A DNA stretch of 23,882 nt from assembly GCA_036262095.1 (NCBI GenBank), contig DATAJQ010000263.1:1-23882 (forward strand), given 5' to 3'. The notes beneath the pieces were generated by a model. That model saw only the letters and a list, made by a program, of their open reading frames with translations, was not told where the DNA came from and made no database searches. Shown here piece after piece: positions 17,401 through 23,611 of the stretch (position 1 is the stretch's first letter; every line of letters begins with the position of its first letter). Made by a program: the position numbers and the translations under genes. The stretch comes from Terrimonas_A sp036262095. Lineage in GTDB: Bacteria; Bacteroidota; Bacteroidia; Chitinophagales; Chitinophagaceae.

Positions 17401-18312
17401 CGTTTCACCAGGACAAAATTCCGTTCTTCCATTCAGGGGCCAGGGGTTTGCCTTATGAGCTTTATTCAGGAAAGGGAAATACCCGGGCTCAGCCCAGGCT
17501 TTATTCCAGCAGTTATGCCCCAGGTCCGGGTAAAGCGTATAATTCATGTTGGCGCCTGCATTCTTATAAGCATTCACCACACTTTCTGTAGTAAAAGGTG
17601 TTGGGCCATCATCCTTGCCACCCTGGAATGTCCAGATCGGCGTATATTTTAAATCAGGAATAGAAGCGGTGGTAGTAGGCACATTCACCGGTGCACTGAT
17701 CGGCAATGAGGTGGCAGCGAGTTTAAAGTAGCTGCGTGTCATTTGCCAGGTGGCGGAACCGCCTCCGGACAAACCGTTAATGATAACCCGGTTGATATCC
17801 GCTTTTACCTGCGGCACCAGGTATTTCTGCACGATCTCTGCAATGGCATCATATTGCCACTGGCTCCAGCCTCCATTGTCGTTAGAGCTTTGAGCATATA
17901 ACAGAAACCCATCGAAAGTTCCGTTATCAACGGCCTTGCGATGTGTATCTCCGCCATGATACAACTGGTATTCATTGTCATAGATTGTTCCCCTTTCCCC
18001 TACTCCATGGAAGAAGATATAAACAGGGTATTTCTTACCATCGGCTACGCCGTGCTGATAAGATTTGGGAAACTTCAACCGGAACTGCAGGCCTTTATAA
18101 TAATAGGCTTTAAAAGTTTCGGTCGCAAAACTGACACGTTTGGTCCTGACCCATTTTGCCATTGTTCCGTAAGCCGGTATGGTGGGCGGCCTGGAAGGAT
18201 CATATGTTACAACGGGGTCAGCGGGATCGAGGATCCCGGTCTGTGCCTGCACAAAAGCAGGAAGGCCGACCAAAAGCAGACAAACGCTTAAAAGGGTAAC
18301 AAATCGCCTCAT
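11488..18312 (-). CDS. giant secreted modular esterase with FN3, PA14 and T9SS sorting domains
   Basis: This 2274-aa protein has a signal peptide at 1-23. An alpha/beta-hydrolase esterase follows at about 45-290: oxyanion-type HG at 102, nucleophile Ser182 in GLSGGG, Asp234 or Asp235 in GGKDDGP, and His266 in DLGHNCW. This is the arrangement of feruloyl/acetylxylan-type and PHB-depolymerase-type esterases. Two Ig-like segments come next (291-455). FN3 domains lie at about 456-549, 554-639, 802-889, 1047-1139, 1508-1604 and 1870-1962. PA14 domains are at 646-783 and 892-1022 (both with the SDDGS calcium-loop motif), and Ig/cadherin-like domains at 1140-1328 and 1605-1697. An unnamed module occurs three times (1329-1506, 1698-1867, 1965-2139). 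The C-terminal T9SS type A domain starts with KAYPNPF near 2187 and ends in KVVKY. I infer a cell-surface enzyme acting on esterified polysaccharide, with the substrate unknown. Confidence 0.92.
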   Translation of the reverse strand: MRRFVTLLSVCLLLVGLPAFVQAQTGILDPADPVVTYDPSRPPTIPAYGTMAKWVRTKRVSFATETFKAYYYKGLQFRLKFPKSYQHGVADGKKYPVYIFFHGVGERGTIYDNEYQLYHGGDTHRKAVDNGTFDGFLLYAQSSNDNGGWSQWQYDAIAEIVQKYLVPQVKADINRVIINGLSGGGSATWQMTRSYFKLAATSLPISAPVNVPTTTASIPDLKYTPIWTFQGGKDDGPTPFTTESVVNAYKNAGANMNYTLYPDLGHNCWNKAWAEPGYFPFLNKAHKANPWPLNGRTEFCPGETISQVIGLTPGFTSYEWRKDGVLIPGANGNEITATAYGSYSARILRDTVWSDWSPVPVVIKEKAPTIPPAITITGMMSRAIPSVDGSTSVPLEVPAGYASYEWQLVGNSTVLGTSRNFEATAPGNYTVKVMEQYGCSSDFSAPVKIIDANGANKPDAATGLSATALSKTSVRLNWVDNPSPAYNETNYEIFESKSPDGPFKLVALADANASSYTINGLEANTTYYYKIRAVNESAASAATDAVSVLTMKDVQAPTAPGNLHVTGTTKTSVALAWDASSDDVSVKLYQVYVDGVMSYTTSQTTFTVYNLTYNQSYNFIVKAKDQAGNVSQSSNQVTGQPVMNGLVYRQYVYTGTWTKMADFNTLEPVATGTMYNVFITPRTQEDRFAFLYEGYIRIPVDGTYTFNTNSDDGSKLWLGSRNGTSSPYSFTGAATVDNDGGHSAKTVNSAALTLTAGVYPIAIGYFDGTSGQSLTVNWKTPQTNGSFTALPDSIFYDVKAVNGPIPTKPGNLAATAVSHKQINLTWTDNSSNENAFEIWRTSDPAVASTMVGRTAANTTSFSDTTLAANTTYYYQVRATGHYGESEFSDNGYGVKYEYYEQSGLSVVPGFETLTVRKTGFIPGFMLGQQDREDNYAFKFSGTIKIPVAGKYTFYTTSDDGSNLYIDGFTSTNRVVNNDGVHTSREKSGTITLTAGTHTIYVSYFNKSTTNAFDVKWQGPNGSNIPKQNIPLTLLGTVMPNAKTLAMPGLPLAPSSLTATGATFSSVVLNWQDNSNNEAGFEIARSIGNNTDYTSYKAVPANTTSFTDSLLVPNGVYYYKVRAVNDGGNSSYTNEDSAVTVNRLPQINAIESQSMRYGTQLNINVSAADADGGILSLSANGLPAFASFTQTPGTNTGIISFNTPAITDQGTYAVTIIAADAFGGNSSTSFNLVVSDNFSPVLAAVDNATLSESQTSSISLSATDQNAADVMTWSFTGLPSFATVNATGATASISLAPGYADNGVYNVTAKVDDGKGGFDTKSFTITVTDVNPNYKVYVNFTSSTYQAPAPWNNTNKAPAAGDIFAGLKNDAGVTTGISLQLMNVWQGLNTTGANTGNNSGIYPDNVLRTSYYTNTTVQNVKVSGLSPANKYNFTFLGSRYNPAGGVATVYSIGSQSVSLNAANNYLNTVSINQVSPAADSTITFTVAKEAGSTYGYLNSVVIEAVYDDGSAPAKPRDLAGSFVDGKAHLTWTDAAFNESAYEVYRSATRNGAYTLLNPGGNNANLVSYDDATVTGNKTFYYAVRALNANGISAFSDTVSVTTPNTSPLLDAVSNQQVNTGQTVSLNVSATDDAGDVITLSLANAPVFVTLNQTGNGTGVISIQPGNTTGVFKDIKLTATDQSGASSSKLFTVTVVDTSLTYTYVNFNLTYPVAGWNNFSRTPDAGASLADLKTSGNASTGITVTLTDGWVGSSTGGTLTGNNSGVYADDVMRTSYYDPATSGKRILLSGLSTDKKYNLIFTASRASTGTLITRYAAGGKSGDLNVDNNTAGFVKLSDLSADANGQIEIVVSKVGSTSNAYIGALEIQSYPFLPIALPPTNVTATGLSTDKIRLNWNNAGSAGTGYELWRSTSADGVYSKIADMALNSVTYTNTGLTGGSVYYYKIRTVISAGQYTAFSNIASASTVSYIVNLNLNDAAANAESGGWNNTNTLLSDDFTMSNLINSANQSTGINFNVVENFSGFNNALGLTTGNNSGVVPDKVMSNFYFMDFADTARVKFTGLNQASAYNFIFYAGSSYNQANNTVYKIGDQTVSLNSFENYSNTAKISNIRPDENGEVWITVYSSVGYGFINSISLEAIPNVEPVTQQTQQITGRSGPTAPQIAAAATTLAALAEAAPKQEVSTVEDETLIKAYPNPFVSDLTLQLSLKEDVSRLTVIVYDMSGRVVFRKEFTNALKGMWRQQLGLNGKITGRGNYILQVVGADQKPRVTKVVKY
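11895..14325 (-). repeat. three copies of an unnamed beta-rich module inside the giant esterase
   Basis: The copies lie at about 13795-14325, 12712-13220 and 11895-12420, with FN3 and Ig domains between them. Shared landmarks in each copy, in order, are VNF or VNL near the start, a WNN, a TGI, the block TGNNSG followed by PD or DD and V(L/M), an aromatic pair after it, GL...Y.(L/F)(I/T)F, and a final hydrophobic strand (VVIEA, ALEIQ, SLEAI). DNA identity is low, so these are old duplications. Two more copies occur in the divergent SGNH protein. I know no family name for it. The pattern suggests a jelly-roll such as malectin or a carbohydrate-binding module. Confidence 0.7.
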
Positions 18313-18317
18313 ATAGG

Positions 18318-18333
18318 TAGTTAGAATTAACTA
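18318..18333. repeat. short inverted repeat just before the giant esterase start codon
   Basis: A 6-bp inverted repeat, tagtta / taacta, with a GAAT loop lies 5 nt upstream of the minus-strand ATG. It falls where a hairpin or bound protein could affect translation. No more than that can be said. Confidence 0.3.
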
Positions 18334-18417
18334 GGTTACAGTAAAGTATCATCAGCAGTAATGAAAAAAAATCATTAAAAGCTGAAAATCAATAAATTAA
18401 AATGGAATTCGAGGAGA

Positions 18418-18451
18418 TTGAAATGTAAGGGTGGAATCTCGTGTAGGTTTG
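18418..18451 (+). promoter_or_regulatory. Bacteroidota-type promoter of the SGNH protein gene
   Basis: TTG at 18418-18420 and an exact TAnnTTTG box (TAGGTTTG, 18444-18451) are 23 nt apart, the same spacing as at the M1 peptidase promoter. The predicted start near 18458 gives a leader of about 135 nt before the ATG at 18594. Confidence 0.55.
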
Positions 18452-18471
18452 GATGCCTATGGCAACGGGCT

Positions 18472-18479
18472 CAAAGATA
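18472..18479 (-). promoter_or_regulatory. candidate -7 box of the giant esterase gene
   Basis: On the minus strand this reads TATCTTTG, an exact TAnnTTTG. No TTG is found at the usual distance, so support is partial. If used, the transcript would run back through the plus-strand promoter at 18418-18451. Confidence 0.3.
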
Positions 18480-18593
18480 TAATGGATTTCTATTATTTTC
18501 TAATAAATACGAAAAAAAATAAACCACTTATTCACAAGGGATGTTTTCATGGCTTTTTTTTATTCCTTTACCACCAAGCCACATCCAACCACT

Positions 18594-21545
18594 ATGCAAA
18601 AGATATCCGTTCTTTTGGCGATAGTTCTATGCCTAAGCAGTGTAAGAACAGCCGCCCAAACCAGACTCCAGGTAGTTTCCGATTCAGTACGTGTAAGTGA
18701 CGCAGAGTTAATAATCCGCAACCAGACCCGTAATATCCCCGGCATTTTATTTAATAAAGGCAATGGAGTCACTGAATTCCGGAACCTGAAAATGATTAAA
18801 GCAGGTGACAGTACACTTTTTATTCTTGGAGAAGATACCACAACTATAACAGCCACCGGAGGAAGCGGAGGATATGTATATGAATACCCGGACCGGATAG
18901 TGGATCTGAATATCCGCGCTTATGATGCCGGAAATATGCAGTTAAAATGGTGGAAGACCAATACCGATTTTTATAACTCTCCGAAAATCGGCATTATCGG
19001 AGATAGTCAGGGTAAAGGTGAGTATGCCTCCAGCTATTCTTATTCCACCATGGGAAGATTGCAAAAGTTCATTTATGGGGCCTGCCATAATCCTGTAGTC
19101 ATAAATTATAGTCAGAACGGTTATAATTCGCGCCGGCTTGCACCAACAGGCAGCAATCCGTATGTAGACAATGAGCGTAATATTACCAAAGCACTGGCCG
19201 ATGGTAATAAGATCATTATTCTTTGCAATACCGGCAATGATTTCCTGAATTCCGGTGCAGGCGGAGCTACGCCGATCAACGAGGCAATGGCAAATACACT
19301 TTTGATCGCTGAAGCCTGCAAGAAAGCAGGAGCAACCTTGTTTGTGATGAGTACGAATCCTGCCGGTGCCCGTCCCAATGAATTAAAGGATTCAGCGCGG
19401 GTGATGGCAGGGCTGTTAAAACAAAAATTCGGAGAGCGATGTGCCTACACCTATAAATTGCTGGAGGACCCGGCAAACCCTAATGCACTTCTGCCCTCCA
19501 TACAGGTAGGCGATCAAACCCATCTCAATGATGCAGGTTGCGAAATCCTCTTTGGCGCTGTTCGTGACATGCTCACCAGTTATTACATTTCCAATAATAT
19601 GGTAGCCGGATATGAACTGCAAAAGGCCAGCAGCTTTAGCGGCATTTATTCCACTTATCAATATGTAACTTCAGTCGGTCAGCCTTCTTTGGTAATACCT
19701 AAAGACAGTGCTTTTTATCGTGTCCGTGTTGTGTATCACAATGGCTATTATTCCGACTGGAGTAATATTGCGCAGGGTACCGCAGCATACCAGGAAGATC
19801 CTGGCCCTCAGCCCCCCGTAGTAACCGGTAATGGGCCTATACGTATTCTAATTCCCAAAGATTCCACTACGCTGACAGTAACCGCATCTGATGCAAACCC
19901 GGGTGGATCGATCCAATCTTACAACTGGTTCAGGGTAATGGGTAACAGCCTGGCCTCCATTCAAAGCAGCAACCAGGCATCTACACGCGTCACTAACCTG
20001 ATGGAAGGCACTTATGTATTCCGCTGCGAGGTGAAGAATGCATTGAATAAAGTATCTTATGCAGACGTGGCCGTGATCGTGACCTCTGAAGCAGCTTACC
20101 CTAAGGCTCAGTTCAATTTTAGCCTTAGTTCACATTCCATCGAGGGATGGACCGACGTTTCCGGAAGTCCGCTCAATGCTGCCACCAATAATAAATACTG
20201 GACAGATAATGCCACAGGTATCTCAGTATTGAATATAGCAAGCACCACTCAGCGGTGGGGAACTTCCTATGGTGGAAATGCCGGCGATGCCAGCGGGGAA
20301 ACAGTAGCTGACCCGGGCGGCTTTGCAGTGCCTGCAGATGTACTTCGCACAGCCTGGTACAGCAATTCAATCTCGTATGCAGACAGCAATTCCAACCAGC
20401 TCCGGATCACAGGACTTTACCCAACAAAAAGATATACGATCCGTTGTTATCCTTCGATGGCCAGTACCTTCACCGTGGATGCTGATCCGACCTTGTATAT
20501 CGTCAACAACAATTTGAATAATGCGAAAGCGATCAATGCCAAAACAAATACAAGCAATGGAGCGATTTTCCGCGGAATCATTCCCAGCGCCAGCGGTTCT
20601 GTCAGCCTGTTTGTTGGCGTGCCTGCAGGACAGGCCCAGTTTGGTATGTTGAATGCGCTTACTGTGGAGGAAGAACCCACCGGAAATCCCAACCAGACCC
20701 CAATCGTAACTTCCGGCGGCAATAAGACCATTCAATTCCCAGTTACGGTGGCAACCGTTTCTGTACTGGCAGAAGACCCAGACGGCCCTATCGTATCCAT
20801 GAACTGGACGCGTGTATCCGGGCCATCTTCAGCAGTCATCAATACTCCGGGCAGTTTACAAACAACGGTCAGCTTTACAGAGACCGGCACCTATGTATTC
20901 CGCTGCACCGTTCTTGACCAGGATGGCGGAACAGGATATGCCGATGTAACGGTGACGGTGCAGGAAGCGCCGACTAACCCAACCTTACGGATCGGCGTGT
21001 CGAAAACAAGCTACATCGAAGCCGGCTGGGGAGTGGTAGCAGGTAATCCCCACCTGCTGGAAGCCACCTACAGTACGACATTTGAAGGCAACAGCGTAAC
21101 AGTTACCACCGGGGCCACTACCAACTGGACGCCCTGGTACAGCTTTTCTGCCGATTCAACAGGAGCAATCGTTGATGACGGAAATGGATTCAAAGCTCCG
21201 CTGCGCGTACAACAAGGATGTTTCTTCAACAGCAATACCTACAACTCTGCCAAGCCGCAACTGGAAATAAGCGGCCTTCCTGCGGGAACGTATACTGTAA
21301 CGATGCTGGGATCTTTGATCAGCTCTGTCAGCCCCAGCTTGAATTGTCAAACAGAATATCGCGTGGATAGTAAATCTGCGATCACTATTAATACAAGAGG
21401 TAATACATCCCAGGCAGCAGTATTTAACAGTGTATCGGTTAGTTCGGGTGTGCCGATGAAGCTTTATTTCAATCCGATCGTGGGAGGTTCAAATAGTTAC
21501 GCAGGTATACTTAATTTTATTATTATAGAAAAAATAAACCTGTAG
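18594..21545 (+). CDS. secreted SGNH/GDSL hydrolase with PKD-like domains and repeated unnamed modules
   Basis: The start at 18594 gives 983 aa with a clean signal peptide (MQKISVLLAIVLCL, cut after about residue 22). An ATG at 18549 would add 15 residues that do not look like a signal peptide. SGNH blocks are present: GDSQ with Ser138, GND with Asn215, and D-Q-T-H with Asp307 and His310, so a serine esterase or deacetylase is expected. After the enzyme come an FN3-like stretch (about 340-405), a PKD-like domain (407-497), an unnamed module (500-694), a second PKD-like domain (700-794) and a second module (797-983) that forms the C-terminus. No T9SS sorting motif follows, unlike the divergent partner, so surface attachment or release must use another route. 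The region at 25-120 is unassigned. I infer removal of acyl groups from a polysaccharide together with the partner. Confidence 0.88.
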   Translation: MQKISVLLAIVLCLSSVRTAAQTRLQVVSDSVRVSDAELIIRNQTRNIPGILFNKGNGVTEFRNLKMIKAGDSTLFILGEDTTTITATGGSGGYVYEYPDRIVDLNIRAYDAGNMQLKWWKTNTDFYNSPKIGIIGDSQGKGEYASSYSYSTMGRLQKFIYGACHNPVVINYSQNGYNSRRLAPTGSNPYVDNERNITKALADGNKIIILCNTGNDFLNSGAGGATPINEAMANTLLIAEACKKAGATLFVMSTNPAGARPNELKDSARVMAGLLKQKFGERCAYTYKLLEDPANPNALLPSIQVGDQTHLNDAGCEILFGAVRDMLTSYYISNNMVAGYELQKASSFSGIYSTYQYVTSVGQPSLVIPKDSAFYRVRVVYHNGYYSDWSNIAQGTAAYQEDPGPQPPVVTGNGPIRILIPKDSTTLTVTASDANPGGSIQSYNWFRVMGNSLASIQSSNQASTRVTNLMEGTYVFRCEVKNALNKVSYADVAVIVTSEAAYPKAQFNFSLSSHSIEGWTDVSGSPLNAATNNKYWTDNATGISVLNIASTTQRWGTSYGGNAGDASGETVADPGGFAVPADVLRTAWYSNSISYADSNSNQLRITGLYPTKRYTIRCYPSMASTFTVDADPTLYIVNNNLNNAKAINAKTNTSNGAIFRGIIPSASGSVSLFVGVPAGQAQFGMLNALTVEEEPTGNPNQTPIVTSGGNKTIQFPVTVATVSVLAEDPDGPIVSMNWTRVSGPSSAVINTPGSLQTTVSFTETGTYVFRCTVLDQDGGTGYADVTVTVQEAPTNPTLRIGVSKTSYIEAGWGVVAGNPHLLEATYSTTFEGNSVTVTTGATTNWTPWYSFSADSTGAIVDDGNGFKAPLRVQQGCFFNSNTYNSAKPQLEISGLPAGTYTVTMLGSLISSVSPSLNCQTEYRVDSKSAITINTRGNTSQAAVFNSVSVSSGVPMKLYFNPIVGGSNSYAGILNFIIIEKINL

Positions 21546-21551
21546 ATCAGT

Positions 21552-21597
21552 TCAATTATAATAAACCGGAGAGGAATTTCCGGTTTATTATAATTGA
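21552..21597 (+). terminator. AT-rich stem-loop after the SGNH gene
   Basis: A perfect 19-bp stem (21552-21570 / 21579-21597) with an 8-nt loop begins 6 nt past the SGNH stop codon. It has no T-run after it. It is the first of three hairpins in a row and may protect the mRNA end while the next hairpin terminates. Confidence 0.7.
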
Positions 21598-21622
21598 GTA
21601 TATTAGGGAGACAGCTTTACTG

Positions 21623-21661
21623 AAAATAAAAAGGAGCCTGTTCAGGGCTCCTTTTTATTTT
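21623..21661. terminator. terminator between SGNH and DUF1508 genes
   Basis: A perfect 16-bp stem (21623-21638 / 21646-21661) has an AAAGGAGCC / GGCTCCTTT core, flanked by A and T runs in both directions. The core is almost that of the terminator at 11436-11466 on the other side of the esterase pair. Confidence 0.9.
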
Positions 21662-21692
21662 CTTTAGGTAATGGGGTTATTACCTAAAGAAA
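21659..21692 (-). terminator. stem-loop after the DUF1508 gene
   Basis: A perfect 14-bp stem (21659-21672 / 21679-21692) with loop GGGGTT lies 14 nt past the DUF1508 stop codon. It shares three bases with the preceding hairpin, so the two structures exclude each other in part. Confidence 0.65.
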
Positions 21693-21706
21693 GAGGTAAT
21701 AAGAAT

Positions 21707-22039
21707 TTATACTGTCTGATCCTCTATTGTTGCAGAGGGAGCATTTCTCTTTACAGAATCAATTCCATTATCCCTGCCAGATTCGTTTTCATACATCTGG
21801 CTTGATCCGATGATCTGCCCGTTTGATGCTTTCAGGTTAAAGTGATGCTTTCCATTGCTGGAAGATTTTTTTTCATAATTGGAGTCGGCAGGGGCATGTT
21901 TTTTGACAGATTCGATGCCATTGGTAGCGCCGGATTTGGCTGAATAGCCTTCGCTTGTGAGGATGACTTGTCCATTGTCGGCTTTCAGATTGAATTGAAA
22001 TTCGCCATTTGATCTTTTGGTGATTACAAATTTGCCCAT
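21707..22039 (-). CDS. tandem DUF1508 (YegP-type) protein
   Basis: This 110-aa cytosolic protein is made of two copies of the DUF1508/YegP unit (about residues 3-50 and 54-102). Each copy has the typical order F.FNLKA.NGQ(V/I)I, a polar strand, then an NGI(E/D)SVK(K/R)(H/N)AP helix end. The repeats are seen directly (FQFNLKADNGQVIL and HHFNLKASNGQIIG). The family is widespread, small and of unknown biochemical function. Length fits the two-repeat form of E. coli YegP. The C-terminus ends in a short polar tail. It is a single-gene unit, convergent with the SGNH gene, with a candidate promoter at 22069-22098. Nothing links it to its neighbours. Confidence 0.93.
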   Translation of the reverse strand: MGKFVITKRSNGEFQFNLKADNGQVILTSEGYSAKSGATNGIESVKKHAPADSNYEKKSSSNGKHHFNLKASNGQIIGSSQMYENESGRDNGIDSVKRNAPSATIEDQTV

Positions 22040-22068
22040 AGGGATATTTTTTGGGGTTTAAGAATATC

Positions 22069-22098
22069 CTAAGGTAATTATTTGGGCTTAATTTTCAA
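22069..22098 (-). promoter_or_regulatory. candidate promoter of the DUF1508 gene
   Basis: On the minus strand, TTG (plus 22096-22098) is followed after 19 nt by TACCTTAG (plus 22069-22076). The same one-base variant of TAnnTTTG is found before the DUF885 gene. It lies 29 nt before the start codon. Confidence 0.4.
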
Positions 22099-22160
22099 TA
22101 TAAGGGTGAAAGGTGTTGCCTGCTGCCTGCGCATCCATGTCTTCACTGTAATTGCCGCTG

Positions 22161-22219
22161 CGTACGGATCCCAATGTGATCCGTACGAATGAGGCGAATG
22201 GGTGCGGATGGCGCGAATG
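22161..22219. repeat. inverted repeat followed by 9-10 nt CGAATG units
   Basis: The arms cgtacggatc (22161-22170) and gatccgtacg (22178-22187) are perfect with a 7-nt loop. The right arm runs into four CG(A/G)ATG units starting at 22186, 22195, 22205 and 22214, a period of 9-10 nt. This resembles the build of the repeats at 2601-2727 and 5196-5269. Confidence 0.65.
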
Positions 22220-22451
22220 GTCCTCTATGATTGAAAATCGCTTTTTTACAGTTTTTTTATTGGCCCGGCTGCATTGCTACTATCATCGCCTGTTGTGTCA
22301 CTCACTTCAGCATCCGGTAATTCTACTCAGCATTGGCGAAGGGGTTTACGGAAAAGATACTTACCTGTATTAAATGGGTAAGAATAATCACGATTAAGAA
22401 ATCCATTTTGATCAGCGTTCATCAAGACCAGATAATTTGATACACGAGTAC

Positions 22452-22476
22452 AAAAAAAGGGGCTGATAAGCCCTTT
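22452..22476 (-). terminator. probable terminator of the RHS gene
   Basis: An 8-bp stem with one G-U pair around a GATA loop (gggct / agccc core) is followed on the minus strand by seven T (plus-strand A at 22452-22458). It lies about 110 nt past the RHS stop codon. Confidence 0.7.
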
Positions 22477-22587
22477 ATATTTTTAACCGGAGTGAAAAAT
22501 TCACAAAAAAATACGGATAACAGTTTCAAAGCTATTCGTATTCGATTATTTATGAGCAATTTAGACAAAACCTGATAATCTGATACA

Positions 22588-23559
22588 TTACCTATACCTT
22601 ATTGGTGTTGGGCCATACATAGGATCATAGACCCAACCATTTTTCATAAAAAATTGATGATATGTAAACTCTGCATTTTCTCCAAACTCGATTCCTTTTA
22701 TCCATTTACCCAGTTTAGGTTTGATTTCGTATACCCCGCCGCCTCTTATGCTATTTTTGAACCAAGATGCAAAATCTGAGCAGTCAATATATGGATCCGC
22801 ACTTTTATTCCAAGACGCAAGCAATTTCACAGCCTCAGCATCAATTTTTCTTACCGTTTGACTTAATACATACTTGAAAATCCCTCTTGCCAGCAATCCA
22901 ACCCCAATCAAATCTTGAACATTAAACTCAGAAGGTTCACAAAATCCACTAGTGTAGAGTGTTCTATTCAAAGCAGCTTCTTTAGCAGCAATTCCCATTA
23001 TCATAAAAAATTGAGGTTCTGGATCTCCAATTTCTCCATAAAAATCATTCAACCTATCATTAACTCCAGAAGAAACAGAACCTGCCGCTGCTGCATGTAA
23101 AGGTGACGCTCCTGCAGCAGCCATATCAAGACCCGGAGAATTCCCCATACCCACAGAGTTTCGTGACAATTGTGCCACATAGCTTTCTTGAGTATACCAC
23201 CCACTCTTTGTGTTGTAAACCTCCGAACCTCGATGATAGTATTGGGTTTCTTTAAAAGTTCGATACCATCCTCCCGCTGTACCATATGTCGACTCAGTTC
23301 TTTCTATTTCTCTTGAAGTAGCCTCTTTAGGTCTTTTCCCAGTAACCGTTACACCTTCTATATCTTTAGGCTTTTCCTCTGTGGAAATCTCCGGCTCCAA
23401 TCCATCAACATCGACTGCCCATATTGGCATATTACCTGCAAATTGATATGGTGTGTACCAAGGGTATAAACTTGATAAATGGTCAGAAGACAGGAACCTC
23501 CTCAATCTGGGATCATAGACCCTCATCCCATAATCTTGGCTATTTCCCTCTCCCTTCAC
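22588..23559 (-). CDS. RHS repeat-associated core protein, C-terminal part with putative Cys-His-Asp tip
   Basis: 323 aa from a GTG at 23559. The first 60 residues are the end of an RHS core (YGMRVYDPRLRRFLS, then PWYTPYQFAGN). The same frame continues upstream through GAYRYGFNGKENDKE to a TGA at about 23620, so the shown start is probably not a true start but the remnant of a longer gene. After the core come a linker with VTVTGKRP and a variable tip. Residues 250-323 contain Cys260 (DCSDFASWF), His301 (TYHQFF) and Asp312 (VYDPMYG), an order and spacing consistent with a papain-like cysteine fold, as in several polymorphic toxins. That is inference. Composition is more AT-rich than the other genes. 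No immunity gene follows. An IS1-family element lies directly upstream and likely broke the gene. Confidence 0.75.
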   Translation of the reverse strand: MKGEGNSQDYGMRVYDPRLRRFLSSDHLSSLYPWYTPYQFAGNMPIWAVDVDGLEPEISTEEKPKDIEGVTVTGKRPKEATSREIERTESTYGTAGGWYRTFKETQYYHRGSEVYNTKSGWYTQESYVAQLSRNSVGMGNSPGLDMAAAGASPLHAAAAGSVSSGVNDRLNDFYGEIGDPEPQFFMIMGIAAKEAALNRTLYTSGFCEPSEFNVQDLIGVGLLARGIFKYVLSQTVRKIDAEAVKLLASWNKSADPYIDCSDFASWFKNSIRGGGVYEIKPKLGKWIKGIEFGENAEFTYHQFFMKNGWVYDPMYGPTPIRYR

Positions 23560-23611
23560 CTCCTTATCATTCTCCTTCCCATTGAACCCATAACGGTAAG
23601 CGCCTGCACCA

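Larger units (their letters stand above)
22040..22587. other. gene-free intergenic region with repeats
   Basis: No convincing gene is seen in this 548-nt stretch. It holds the candidate DUF1508 promoter, a perfect 10-bp inverted repeat with CG(A/G)ATG units (22161-22219), a terminator for the RHS gene (22452-22476), and a 13-nt direct repeat with one mismatch (gataatttgatac at 22431-22443, gataatctgatac at 22574-22586). A 73-codon plus-strand frame at 22152-22373 runs through the repeats and has no protein-like composition. No immunity gene for the RHS tip is visible. Confidence 0.6.

Noticed and set aside
17005..17652. 215-codon plus-strand open frame inside the giant esterase gene
   Set aside because: It lies antisense to the strongly supported esterase and Ig-like region, and its translation is rich in Arg, His, Cys and Ser with no domain pattern. 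It is a shadow of the real frame.
11488..21545. Standard SusC/SusD polysaccharide utilisation locus
   Set aside because: No SusC-like transporter, SusD-like lipoprotein, glycoside hydrolase or hybrid two-component gene is present in the window.
22152..22373. 73-codon plus-strand frame in the intergenic region, considered as an immunity or small protein gene
   Set aside because: It is made largely of the CG(A/G)ATG repeat and has irregular composition. It is also on the opposite strand from the RHS gene, so not an expected immunity gene.
22431..22586. 13-nt direct repeat (one mismatch) as attachment sites or target duplication of a small element
   Set aside because: The enclosed 130 nt hold only a terminator and no recombinase. 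The repeat is short and AT-rich, so chance is likely.
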